A stretch of DNA of 64,000 bases from Tubiluchus corallicola (Eukaryota; Priapulida; Priapulimorpha; Priapulimorphida; Tubiluchidae). Under the pieces are notes generated by a model. That model searched no databases. It saw nothing but the letters and a program-made list of their open reading frames with translations, and was not told the DNA's origin. The stretch is from assembly GCA_030141605.1 (NCBI GenBank), contig JAQGDQ010000759.1, positions 28,501-92,500 on the forward strand, written 5' to 3'. The first letter of the stretch is position 1, and each line of letters starts with the position of its first letter. Shown one piece after another: positions 12,227 through 32,157 of this stretch. A program made the translations under genes and the position numbers.

Positions 12227-12896
12227 GCACGCGCGCCGTTTGCCAGTATTGACAAGCATTAAGGACTGATCTTGAGAATAAAGCAGTTTTTCTTTCAATT
12301 GTTCTTTCCTTTAACAACTGTATAACTCCATATTTTCTCTTCGAAAATGCTTCTCCGGCGTTCTAGCAGTTCAAAAATTTTCTGCGCGCCAACCATGGTG
12401 GCGCCCGCTCCCACCCGCCCAGTCACCCGGGCCTCGCTTAGGCTGAAATAGACCCTGTATACATATCATAATAATTATAGGGAAAAAACTTAGTTCTGAA
12501 AAAAATTCATTGTCTCCATTGATTAACAAGATAGCTGTTACGATTATATACATATAAAATGACACAAACTCTTAAGACAAACTAATAGGCAAGGGACATT
12601 TCAAAATATGTGAATTAAAAAGGTTACAGCTTTACACAAAATTCAACATTGAGTATTGAAACATATTCTAAACACTTTAGAATCACAACACAAAATTAAT
12701 GGCATGATTTTCTTAAAGTTATTATAGTCCACGTAATAAAATTAATGACAAACTAGTTTTGCCAAAAGTAACTACCAAAACTAAAAAAATGCACATTTGC
12801 ATCTGCAAAATGTTTTCCATTGATAAAAATGCAAAAAACTCATTGTACACATACATATGTATACAATGATTTTTTTGTGTTTTTACTTAGTATAAT

Positions 12897-13052
12897 ATGT
12901 ATATATATGTATGTATGTATGTATGTAGGTACGTATGTATGTATGTATGTATGTAGGTACGTATGTACGTATGTATGTATGTACGTAGGTACGTACGTAT
13001 GTATGTATGTATGTATGTATGTATGTATGTATGTATGTATGTATGTTTCTAT
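12897..13052. repeat. (GTAT)n microsatellite
   Basis: About 38 GTAT units with several GTAC/GTAG variants. Tyr-Val-Cys-Met style open frames on both strands are artefacts. Confidence 0.95.
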
Positions 13053-13405
13053 GTTTGTTTGTTGGTACATATGTATGCATGTATACAATGAGTTTTTTGT
13101 TTTTATCAATGGAAAACCAGGTGCATATATACATACGCATATTCCTGATTTGTTCCTATAACTAGTACATTATTAGCTGCAAAAGAAGTTAAAAAACCGA
13201 TAAATTAATATTTTATATAAAAGTTCTAATGAAAGAACCTGAGCTGCCAGGAACAGTGTAACAATGTTTTGCGCATGTTGAAGATTAGTCATATAAGTTT
13301 TATTACAACAACGCAGTTTCAAAAACAAGTTGGCAAGCATTTATTGCACACACGATTTCAAATGTGCAGCTATGCAAATTTACCAATACGATATCTCGCC
13401 AAGAA

Positions 13406-13743
13406 CAGCGGCGGCTCATGTGTGGGCACTGTGGAACTGCAGCACCCCCTATTTTCACTCGATATTATTGATATTATTCAATATAATGAGTGTTTTTTTC
13501 TTTGATTCTTCCTTTACGTTTGAACATACTTATAAATCCTTGAATGGAAGTAGACCGCATGACGGAACTGTGTGGTTCACAGCTCTAGCAACGTGTTTGG
13601 CTGTTGTGCGCATGCAGCCATGCGTCCATGTCTGAGATAAACATTGCACGCTAGGTAGAGAGAGCACTGTCGCCAATATAAAAACTATGGTAAACATTTT
13701 CTGAAGCAGCACCCCAACTAACCTGACCTACGAGCCGCCACTG
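13406..13743 (+). mobile_element. hAT-like non-autonomous element, family D
   Basis: Starts CAGCGGCGGCTC and ends GAGCCGCCACTG, inverted repeats, flanked by GCCAAGAA (13398-13405) and GCCGAGAA (13744-13751), 7 of 8 matching. It has TGGAACTGCAGCACCCC near the left and CAGCACCCC near the right. A short signal-peptide-like minus-strand frame inside it is coincidental. Confidence 0.88.
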
Positions 13744-13785
13744 GCCGAGAATAAAGTAACACATGAGATTCATTAAAATGAGTAA

Positions 13786-14246
13786 CAGGGATGAGAATGA
13801 CAAATTGCAAAAAACTCTGAAACAGGCCGGTGGTTTGGGGGCCGCGTAGGCCATAGAGAGCCTCTAAGTGGACTTAAAATATCAATTACCTTGTTTCATC
13901 CATAATTCAAAATACCCAACTATCAAGGATACATGATACCTAATTGTCTCAAAAACGTCTAAGTACTGGCCGCTGCTATGCAAAAATATATAAAAACTGT
14001 CTGCAATTGACTCAAATAACTCCGCACAATTGATTCTATATTTTTATACATAGAGATATACACGTGGTTACACTGATGTACGTGATGTAAACAAAGTGAC
14101 GGCCTGCCAACTAGCGGTCAGCTTGTGAAATAATGTACTGGGTCCGTAAAAGTTTTCTCAACGAATTTACGAGATTTACAAAAATGGCACTACTGGTCTT
14201 CCAAAAACTCGGAATTCCACGTATCTGCAGAAAACTCTCATCCCTG
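13786..14246 (-). mobile_element. hAT-like non-autonomous element, family A (copy 3)
   Basis: Reverse orientation: begins CAGGGATGAGAATGACAAAT and ends TCTCATCCCTG. It lies between two 36-bp direct repeats (13750-13785 and 14249-14284) that differ at one position, far longer than a hAT target duplication. Confidence 0.88.
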
Positions 14247-14457
14247 ATAATAAGGTAACACATGAGATTCATTAAAATGAGTAAAACCAGAAAAACTTTG
14301 GTCCCTTGTCTAATGTTCCACGTTCAGGTTTTCTAGCTTTGCGTTATGACATCAGTATGGCCGGAATGCAAGCAATCGTAACTAGCAGAAAAATGGAAAA
14401 TGCGCGTACGGTTGCTACATCACTGGTTTCTGAAAAAAATGAAAGAAGCAATGATGA

Positions 14458-14852
14458 CATATCCCAAAGATAGTGCGGGTAGTTTTCTCTACTAGATCGG
14501 ATGCCATTAACCCTTACAAGACAGTTGTAGCTTAATGTCACTGTACTACACAGACTGTGTGATACACATTACTAATATGCATTGTAATGAAATTACCACT
14601 ATCTGTCCTGAAAGTAGAAATATATGGTTTGTAATATAAATTTTAATAACTTCTAAAATAGTTTCTTGAGTGTAGTAGTAATGATGTACGCAGGTTGAAT
14701 GCAAAAAAAATTGTTATTAGGCCTTTCTGTGCTTGGCTCCTTGATCAAACTGCCTGTGGCCCGAAGGAATTGCGGGAAAGTTTAATGTGGCCTGCAGGAA
14801 TTGCGGGAAAGTTCAATGTGGCTCGGCTAGTCAGATGACTTGCACACCCCTG
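14458..14852 (-). mobile_element. hAT-like element, family B (truncated copy)
   Basis: Matches the interior and one end (TGCACACCCCTG) of family B but stops at about 14458, lacking the CAATTTGCC-type end. A CCTGCAGGAATTGCGGGAAA segment is duplicated near the intact end. It ends 32 bases from the donor of Ig exon 7. Confidence 0.8.
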
Positions 14853-14884
14853 CACTATGCATTTCAGTAGCAAAGAGAACTCAC

Positions 14885-24358
<9,474 letters not shown>

Positions 24359-25215
24359 GATGCTTATGCACAGCTAAGCCGCTAACACAAAATGAATGCT
24401 TGGACACTACCTATGGACGCTTCATTAAGATACCAAATCAACCGAGACAAATGAGACTTAATATTATGAACTATAAATAAGACGGGAACAATACGACGTA
24501 CACCATGTGTTCAATTACCAACTAAAATGGTAACTGCAGGCTAATATCGACTATGCGCCGATTTGTTATTCCGATGATTCATTACCACGTAATTACGAGA
24601 GCTTGGAGGTGGTCCTGTCATTGCGCAATCCAAACCTCTACGACTAGGCTTCATTCCACGTTAACGTTCCTAATGAAGTGGTTTATATGTCACACCAGTT
24701 CAGAAATCCTAGACAATATTAATTCGCGGGTTCGTTCGAAAGCAGTAAACAGCTTTTAAACCAGCAATTTGCAATTTTTGCTGCAAGTGATGCAATGCAC
24801 GTATTCTTCCGCTTTAGCTTTAATTCAGATAACATAAAGATCTTTGACCGCTAAAAAGTATCACCAAAGACCTTAAAAATGTGAGAAATGAATTTGGACT
24901 GTGAAGGAACTCCAAAAATTGCAGTTTTCTAAGTTTTAGAAAAATAGGGTTTTATAGAGACTAAGATCAAGAAATTTACTACTTAGCGGTTAAAATTTCT
25001 AGACTTTTGTGTCTGAAAAAGGCTTCATAAAACGTCTAAAATACATGAAATGCGTTGTGTTGTTTAGTTTCCCAAGACTACCCTAGTTGGCTCTAGATTC
25101 CTGATTTGAGTTCATGACTAGGTGGCAACCCTACCCGTGAGTGGGTGAAGTGATACCATCGTCTGCAATATAATCATTATCTGTTAATTTCATTTTTAGA
25201 TTCATACACCATCAG

Positions 25216-25560
25216 TAGGGGTGAGCATTCTTTACCGGAAAGCGAATTCGAATCGAACCGAATTTGTGACTTTCGAACCCGAACCGAACTTTTCGAACCA
25301 CCAGCAAAAATTAGTCTTACAAAGATCATGCATATCATTAGATTTTGCTCTGCAATAAAACGACTAGTAATTTCTTTAAAACTGTGTGCAGAAATCACAG
25401 CTAAATTATGCCAATTGCATGATGTTTCAATCGTTTTAGTCATAAAGAACATGTGTGATTGAAGTGTTGAATTATTCGAATCTATAGTTTTGGATTCGAA
25501 TCGAGTTCGAACTAAAAAAACTCATTCGAATCGAATTCGAGCGTTCGATGCTCACCCCTA
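25216..25560 (+). mobile_element. hAT-like non-autonomous element, family C
   Basis: Ends TAGGGGTGAGCAT and ATGCTCACCCCTA, perfect inverted repeats of 13 bp, flanked by a perfect 8-bp duplication ACCATCAG (25208-25215, 25561-25568). Subterminal regions are dense in TTCGAATCGAATTCG. Perfect termini and duplication suggest a fairly young insertion. Confidence 0.95.
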
Positions 25561-25568
25561 ACCATCAG

Positions 25569-27039
25569 CAGTCACAGCATGGTGCAAGTCAGCTTGTATT
25601 TGTATAAAGTATACAATTATTAGAAATTTTATCATTTACTGAAATCATTGGCACTATCATATTAACTATTTTTCTGTTTCTATTTCACATTCAGACGTTC
25701 TTAGCAGCTATTATAAGTTTCTTGAATTGCTGCAGCAGTATTATCATAAATAGATACTAATTACTATCATTATACCTATTATTCAACTAAATACCTTATT
25801 ATATAGCTAGAGCTATGCACTGACGTACATATGTGCTACTATGATATACTATTAACGTGAAATAATAAATTGAAATTGAATTGAATTTCATACTACACAA
25901 GTAAACGAACGCTAGCTTTAGTGCTGCTGCCACCGCTGCCGCTGCCGTTACCAAATTAGTCACTAAATTACTGATCAACTAATTACTACTTTAGTTATTC
26001 AGTATTCTGGTTTGTCAAGCGTTCAAGACAACCATTCATTGATAAGCCAACCAGTTCAACCAACCACCCAAAAAGACAACAAACCACATAAATCTACCAA
26101 CACAACATTTACGTATATGATACCTAAATTACTGAAATACGAGAAATTTGTAACACTGAATAACAGATGTTCTTAATTGCACGCGGGCTGAAATTTTCGA
26201 TATGGTAATCTTTTCTTATTTCAAGTCTGGTTATTTTATCAGTAGGTCCTATGTGAGCTACATAATTAGTAGAATGTACAGCGAGACTGCCTGACTAATA
26301 TAATAACTACCTTTTCTAATTTTCTGTTCAATTTAATTCGTATTATATGTATATAAGGCCTATTGAACTAAATAAAATAAATTCTGCAAAATATTTATCC
26401 GTTCAATATGCGTTCTCTTAAATCCAAAGGGTTGACAGAAAATCTGGCAGTTTTACGAAAAAAAACCTTGGCTGCAAAAGATCAATTCAATTTTCACTAG
26501 AGCAAAAAAAAAGATTCACAATCTATACAGATGTACGAGCTTAATTACGTAGCCCCTTTCCAATACCCCACATCGATCGTTGCCTTACCCAATACGCATG
26601 CGCGTGAAAAATGACAGGATAAAAACGAGCACACCAAGTTACCAACCGCGTTGCTTGCAAATTTGCCAGCCGGTTACGAAATTGCCACTAATAGAAGTTG
26701 AACTGACTGCGCAACGTGGTTGTAAACACAAGCGGCAAAATCTAATCTCACTTGTTGGAAGCAAAAGGTTGTGGCGATTGAGTAACTCGACTGCAAACTC
26801 ACGCAATACAAGCAAGTTGCACTTCTTCCCAAACTGGGAGTAAGTGGTTGTGCTGACTGAGCGACATAGACTGTGCTTGCTTCTGTTATTCAGTTCTGAA
26901 CGCTGTGAGCAGCAGGAGTAACGTAGACTCGCTGCACTACGAAAGCGAGTCGAACTAGTTTTATCTCACAAGCAGAAATCGCACTCATTGCAAAAGTGAG
27001 ACGATCACAATCAAGTCTAGCTGATTCAGATATTAGAGA
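25569..27039. other. Intergenic DNA, no gene recognised
   Basis: No convincing exon. The last part (about 26880-27039) degrades into units related to the array that follows. This stretch may contain the Ig gene promoter, but no core element stands out. Confidence 0.4.
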
Positions 27040-28955
27040 ACAGAAGATATCACGCTCATTGCAAAAGTGAGACGACCACAATCAAGTCTAGCTGATTCTG
27101 ATATTAGAGGCCAGAAGAAATCACGCTCATTGCAAAAGTGAGATGATCACAATCAAGTCTAGCTGATTCTGATATTAGAGAATAGAAGAAATCACGCTCA
27201 CTACAAAAGTGAGACAATCACAATCAAGTCTAGCTGATTCTGATATTAGAGACCAGAAGAAATCACGCCCATTGCAAAAGTGAGATGATCACAATCAAGT
27301 CTAGCTGATTCTGATATTAGAGACCAGAAGAAATCACGCTCATTGCAAAAGTGAGATGATCACAATCAAGTCTAGCTGATTCTGATATTAGAGAATAGAA
27401 GAAATCACGCTCACTACAAAAGTGAGACAATCACAATCAAGTCTAGCTGATTCTGATATTAGAGACCAGAAGAAATCACGCTCATTGCAAAAGTGAGACG
27501 ACTACAATCAAGTCTAGCTGATTCTGATATCAGGGACCAGAAGAAATCACGCTCACTACAAAAGTGAGATGATCACAATCAAGTCTAGCTGATTCTGATA
27601 TCAGGGACCAGAAGAAATCACGCTCACTACAAAAGTGAGATGATCACAATCAAGTCTAGCTGATTCTGATATCAGGGACCAGAAGAAATCACGCTCATTG
27701 CAAAAGTGAGATGATCACAATCAAATCTAGCTGATTCTGATATCAGAGACCAGAAGAAATCACGCTCATTGCAAAAGTGAGATGATCACAATCAAGTCTA
27801 GCTGATTCTGATATCAGGGACCAGAAGAAATCACGCTCACTACAAAAGTGAGATGATCACAATCAAGTCTAGCTGATTCTGATATCAGGGACCAGAAGAA
27901 ATCACGCTCATTGCAAAAGTGAGGTGAACACATCAGCTGCAGAAGTCTCTCACATAAGAGACCAGAAGAAATCACGCTCATTGCAAAAGTGAGGTGAACA
28001 CATCAGCTGCAGAAGTCTCTCACATAAGAGACCAGAAGAAATCAGGGTCATTGCAAAAGTGAGATGAACACATCAGCTGCAGAAGTCTCTCACATAAGAG
28101 ACCAGAAGAAATCACGGTCATTGCAAAAGTGAGATGAACACGTCAGCTGTAGAAGTCTCTCACATAAGAGACCAGAAGAAATCACGGTCATTGCAAAAGT
28201 GAGATGAACACATCAGCTGTAGAAGTCTCTCACATAAGAGACCAGAAGAAATCACGCTCATTGCAAAAGTGAGATGAACACGTCAGCTGCAGAAATCTCT
28301 CACATAAGAGACCAGAAGACATCACGGTCATTGCAAAAGTGAGATGAACACGTCAGCTGCAGAAGTCTCTCACATAAGAGACCAGAAGAAATCACGGTCA
28401 TTGCAAAAGTGAGATGAACACATCAGCTGTAGAAGTCTCTCACATAAGAGACCAGAAGAAATCACGGTCATTGCAAAAGTGAGGTGAACACATCAGCTGT
28501 AGAAGTCTCTCACATAAGAGACCAGAAGAAATCACGCTCATTGCAAAAGTGAGGTGAACACATCAGCTGTAGAAGTCTCTCACATAAGAGACCAGAAGAA
28601 ATCACGGTCATTGCAAAAGTGAGATGAACACGTCAGCTGTAGAAGTCTCTCACATAAGAGACCAGAAGAAATCACGGTCATTGCAAAAGTGAGATGAACA
28701 CGTCAGCTGTAGAAGTCTCTCACATAAGAGACCAGAAGAAATCACGCTCATTGCAAAAGTGAGGTGAACACATCAGCTGCAGAAGTCTCTCACATAAGAG
28801 ACCAGAAGACATCACGGTCATTGCAAAAGTGAGGTGAACACATCAGCTGTAGAAGTCTCTCACATAAGAGACCAGAAGAAATCACGGTCATTGCAAAAGT
28901 GAGATGAACACGTCAGCTCTAGCTGATTCTGATATAAGAGACCAGAAAAGTTTCT
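27040..28955. repeat. 70/71-bp satellite-like array with two unit types
   Basis: About 27 units share a core, AGAAATCACGCTCATTGCAA followed by AAGTGAG. In the left part (to about 27910, 71 bp) the other half reads TCAAGTCTAGCTGATTCTGA; in the right part (70 bp) it is replaced by CATCAGCTGCAGAAGTCTCT. The last unit reverts to the first type. Variants CTCACTACAAAAGTGAG can pair as a 6-bp stem. Confidence 0.95.
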
Positions 28956-29079
28956 GGCGGACGAAGTACATCCACTACTGGTAATAGTCTTGATGTCTTG
29001 ATGATATTCAACATTTCAACAACCAGTTTTCTAAGTTTATTCAAAGACACACTGTTTAAAGAATAACATTATTGTTTGC

Positions 29080-30281
29080 TTGCAGATGTTGAGTCAAAGC
29101 CAATGGCCACTAACAGAAAATCATAAAAAAGAACTCCTAGACCCAAGAACTGACAAAAAGAATCAAAGCGACTTGAGGAAACACGAAAAGGAGATAAACA
29201 GACTAATGAAGAGAGCAATCGAGTTGAAAGTTGACTTAAAAATCTTGCAGAGTCGGATGACTAGAGTGGACTATCGACCTTCCTGGAAGGTTGGTGCTGT
29301 TCTTAAAGGAATGCAAATAAACTTCATAGTTAACAGTGGAAGCAGTGCCACCATCATTGATACTGGTACCTACGATGATTTACCAAGAGAAGAGCAGCCA
29401 GAACTACAAAGAACAGAACATACAAGGCTGTTAGCTGCAAATGGTGAGTTGATGGAGAAGCATGTTTCTGCTTGGAATTAGGCGGCCTCACAACGGACAT
29501 TACCATGCTTGTGGGTTCCATTAAATCAAAACAAGGGATATTAGGAATGGATGTTTTGCAAGCAAGCATACTTGACATGAACGGTACACTAACCATTAAT
29601 GGAGAGACAATTACAAGCATGAACAATGACTGGAAATTAGATCCAATCCAGCCCATCAACTGGGAAGAGTTTGATACAATCCATCCCATTGACCAGAACG
29701 AGTTATGTCACGATTTCCAAAACGAAAGTGAAGAAGAAATAGAAATAGGGCTCGATTTTGAAACCGAAAGGAAAGAAGGAGAAACAGGGTTCAACTTCAA
29801 AACCGAAAGGGAAGAAGAAATAGAAATAGGGTTCGATTTTGAAACCGAAAGGAAAGAAGGAGAAACAGGGTTCAACTTCAAAACCGAAAGGGAAGAAGAA
29901 ATAGGATTCAATTTCGAAAGTGAAATGGAAGAAGAAATAGGGTTCGATTTTGAAACACAAAGAGAAGAAGAGACAGATAACGAGGAGAACTTGAAGCTGG
30001 AAAGAATTGAGAAAACCAACCACAAACAAGTTATGTCAAGGAAAAGAAAAGGGAAATCAAAACATGGAAAGCATTCAGATCAGATTTTGAAAAGAGGAAG
30101 CAATAATGCTGATAATGATCATTCAAAGTCGAAGCGGAAGTTACGAGGGTGTAAAGAAGATGAACATCACACGACAACCTATTGTCACAGAAAGAAACAC
30201 TTCAAGAAATGTTCAACTTGTTGGCTTGGAAAGAAATTAGCCAAGCAAAACCAGAGAAAGAGAAAATCATTGCAGAAATAA
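29080..30281 (+). pseudogene. Retropepsin-like retroelement remnant with acidic repeats
   Basis: Two overlapping frames (29086-29481 and about 29472-30281) carry one protein-like sequence across a frameshift near 29465-29475. The first has a charged segment and then the aspartic-protease flap region FIVNSGSSATIID; retropepsins have D-S/T-G here, so the catalytic Asp is Asn. The second continues with a hydrophobic-Gly segment typical of the fold (ILGMDVL), then Glu-rich 27-residue tandem units (81-bp period from 29730) and a Lys/Arg-rich end. A good acceptor (GTTTGCTTGCAG) precedes 29086. This is most likely a decayed LTR-retrotransposon protease region; a domesticated gene is possible but the frameshift argues against it. 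No LTR or polymerase is adjacent. Confidence 0.65.
29730..29970 (+). repeat. 81-bp in-frame coding-type repeat (Glu/Phe-rich)
   Basis: GAAGAAGAAATAGAAATAGG recurs at 29730 and 29811, with partial units after. Units preserve frame and encode alternating acidic and FDFETE/FNFKTE segments. Confidence 0.85.
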
Positions 30282-30591
30282 AGCAAAAAGCTCCGAAATG
30301 GTTTAGTGTTTACCCACAGTGCTTGACAGAAACATTCCAGTTAAAATACAAACATCATAATTATATAATACCAAACATGTAACACGCTTATTACTTTCCT
30401 TTGCATATAACCATGACCGAAGTAACATAAAGTGAAAATTACTAAGCAGTATTTCACATGATAGACTTCTTACACCTTGCACTGTATTACTATTGTTGCT
30501 ACGTTACAATTTTATCTTTTATTATGTTTCAAACTTATGTACTCAAACAACTAGTCTTGTGCTTGTGATGTTAGAGTGTTAACTTTGTATA
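30282..30591. other. Non-coding DNA, nothing recognised
   Basis: AT-rich DNA between the retropepsin remnant and the SINE copy; no feature seen. Confidence 0.4.
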
Positions 30592-30976
30592 AATACCAAG
30601 TGCTGTAGGCTTGCGGGATGCCCACACTGTATCTTGACACTAGGCGGAGGAGCTGCACAAGCAGCCAACGGCTAGAGGGTGGAGGAGGTCAAGTGACCCA
30701 ACGGCCATGTGTAGAGGAGTAAACCTTCCTCCTGCAGCCAACCTGGTGCTAAACTGGGACTACAGCAGGGAGGAAGAGAGGGGGTTCCTGTTGTCTGGGC
30801 AACTCGGGATCTTCATACACTTTACCCAGGTCTGCGCCCTGGAGAGGCCACTCCAGTGGTTCAAGGCTCGCCACTGCTCAGCCACAGTTGACACTGCAGC
30901 TCCATCAATATGATCAATAACTGACTCTCTTGGCGCACACTCCATTGTCTTCCGAGACAAGGATGCCAACAACAAC
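30592..30976 (+). mobile_element. 5S rRNA-headed SINE, 5'-truncated copy
   Basis: Starts inside the 3' end of a 5S sequence (AATACCAAGTGCTGTAGGCTT) and continues with the same GC-rich body as the copy at 52769-53320 in opposite orientation: AGGCGGAGGAGCTGCACAAG, TCAAGTGACCCAACGGCCAT, AACTGACTCTCTTGGCGCAC, GGATGCCAACAAC end. Open frames across the body are not conserved. Confidence 0.85.
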
Positions 30977-32140
30977 ACTAATATTTTTGTCAGTAAACAT
31001 GTTTTCTAATATTATTAATTGTAAACAGCACACTGTGCTTACAAAACCAAGCTTACAAAGAAGACAGTAAAAATCACAGTCTCGAATATTACGCAGCCAG
31101 AGTCCTGAATCCGGTTATTACAAGGCTTTAATTAATATAATACAGATTACTTGTGTCATGCTACACAAATGCATGCTATGGAAGTGAGGTACACCTTTGG
31201 TATATCTTTAATATTTTTGTAATCAGCAATGCTCATCCTAAAATATTTCAAGATATGTTTGCTTTCAACTCTTTTTCATGACTCTGACTAAGCATACATG
31301 TTTACCCACTTTTGCTAGCTACAAACAATTTTTCTCTTTTTTCAGGTCTTTATCCTAATCATAATAATCTTAGTAATCATCTTAAATACATAGAATAATC
31401 CAAGTTTAAATTAATATTTAAAGATACGTTTCCCTCTTCTTTCCTGTGATTGAACATTATTCTGTTAGAAACTAAAACTTTCGTATAATAATTCAATCAA
31501 CAATTATTATTGTCTTAAATGCAAAATCTGATAATTTTTAATTACTTGGTACATGCGCATTAATTAATGATATTAGTAACAATTCTGAGAGCGGCTAATC
31601 TCGATAACTTATAGTTCTTTCGGCACCTTTCCACCACTCTAACCAATAATCACTTTTGCACCATGGTGCATTATTGTATGTTGTACGGAATTATAAATCG
31701 CTTAGTTATGTATTTTGCTGCTATAAAAAATGATGCTAAACTAATAAACTTACAGAGACAAGAGAAGTTACTTATAACTGAAACACGACACTTACCTAGC
31801 TTAGACAAAGTGCAGTAAGTAACCAACAACAGAACGCATTTATAATCCATTTCCTACAATCTTCTCTTTAAATTTTTTTGAAGCAAACAAATTACTACAA
31901 ACATGGAACGGATCTGACTTAAAATTAAACTTAGAATTTCAAAACGATGATACAGAGCTCTGCGCAGGTAACGCTCATACAGGTAAGTTCACTCCCAAGG
32001 CGGCAAAACTAATCGAAAACGACGTATAATATTGGCGGAAATCTTCGTGAGAAACTGATCGCGAATTTGTCGATTGGAACGGCCTGGATTAGTACAGTAG
32101 CAAAGTGGAAGACAGTCAAGTCACCGTCGTATTTTGCAAA

Positions 32141-32157
32141 ATGGCGTTCTTTATAGG
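32141..32157 (+). CDS. SDHC: SDHC exon 1 coding part (17 bases)
   Basis: ATG GCG TTC TTT ATA GG then GTAAAT. Only five full codons; the phase fits exon 2 exactly. The upstream region (32020-32140) is the likely 5' UTR and promoter, without a visible TATA box. Confidence 0.8.

Noticed and set aside
12820-13161. Open frames on both strands rich in Tyr, Met, Cys, Val or His, Thr
   Set aside because: Produced by the GTAT tetranucleotide repeat.
13530-13712. Short minus-strand frame with a signal-peptide-like start (MFTIVFILATVLSLPS)
   Set aside because: It lies wholly inside a family D hAT-like element and is not kept in the related copy at 2478-2965. The same place was tested as the last Ig exon: the acceptor is fair but the in-phase reading gives no anchor signal before a stop.
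27040-28955. Regular arrays (also 19145, 36243, 57081, 57972) as possible CRISPR
   Set aside because: No unique spacers between repeats, units abut directly, no cas genes, and the genome is an animal's.
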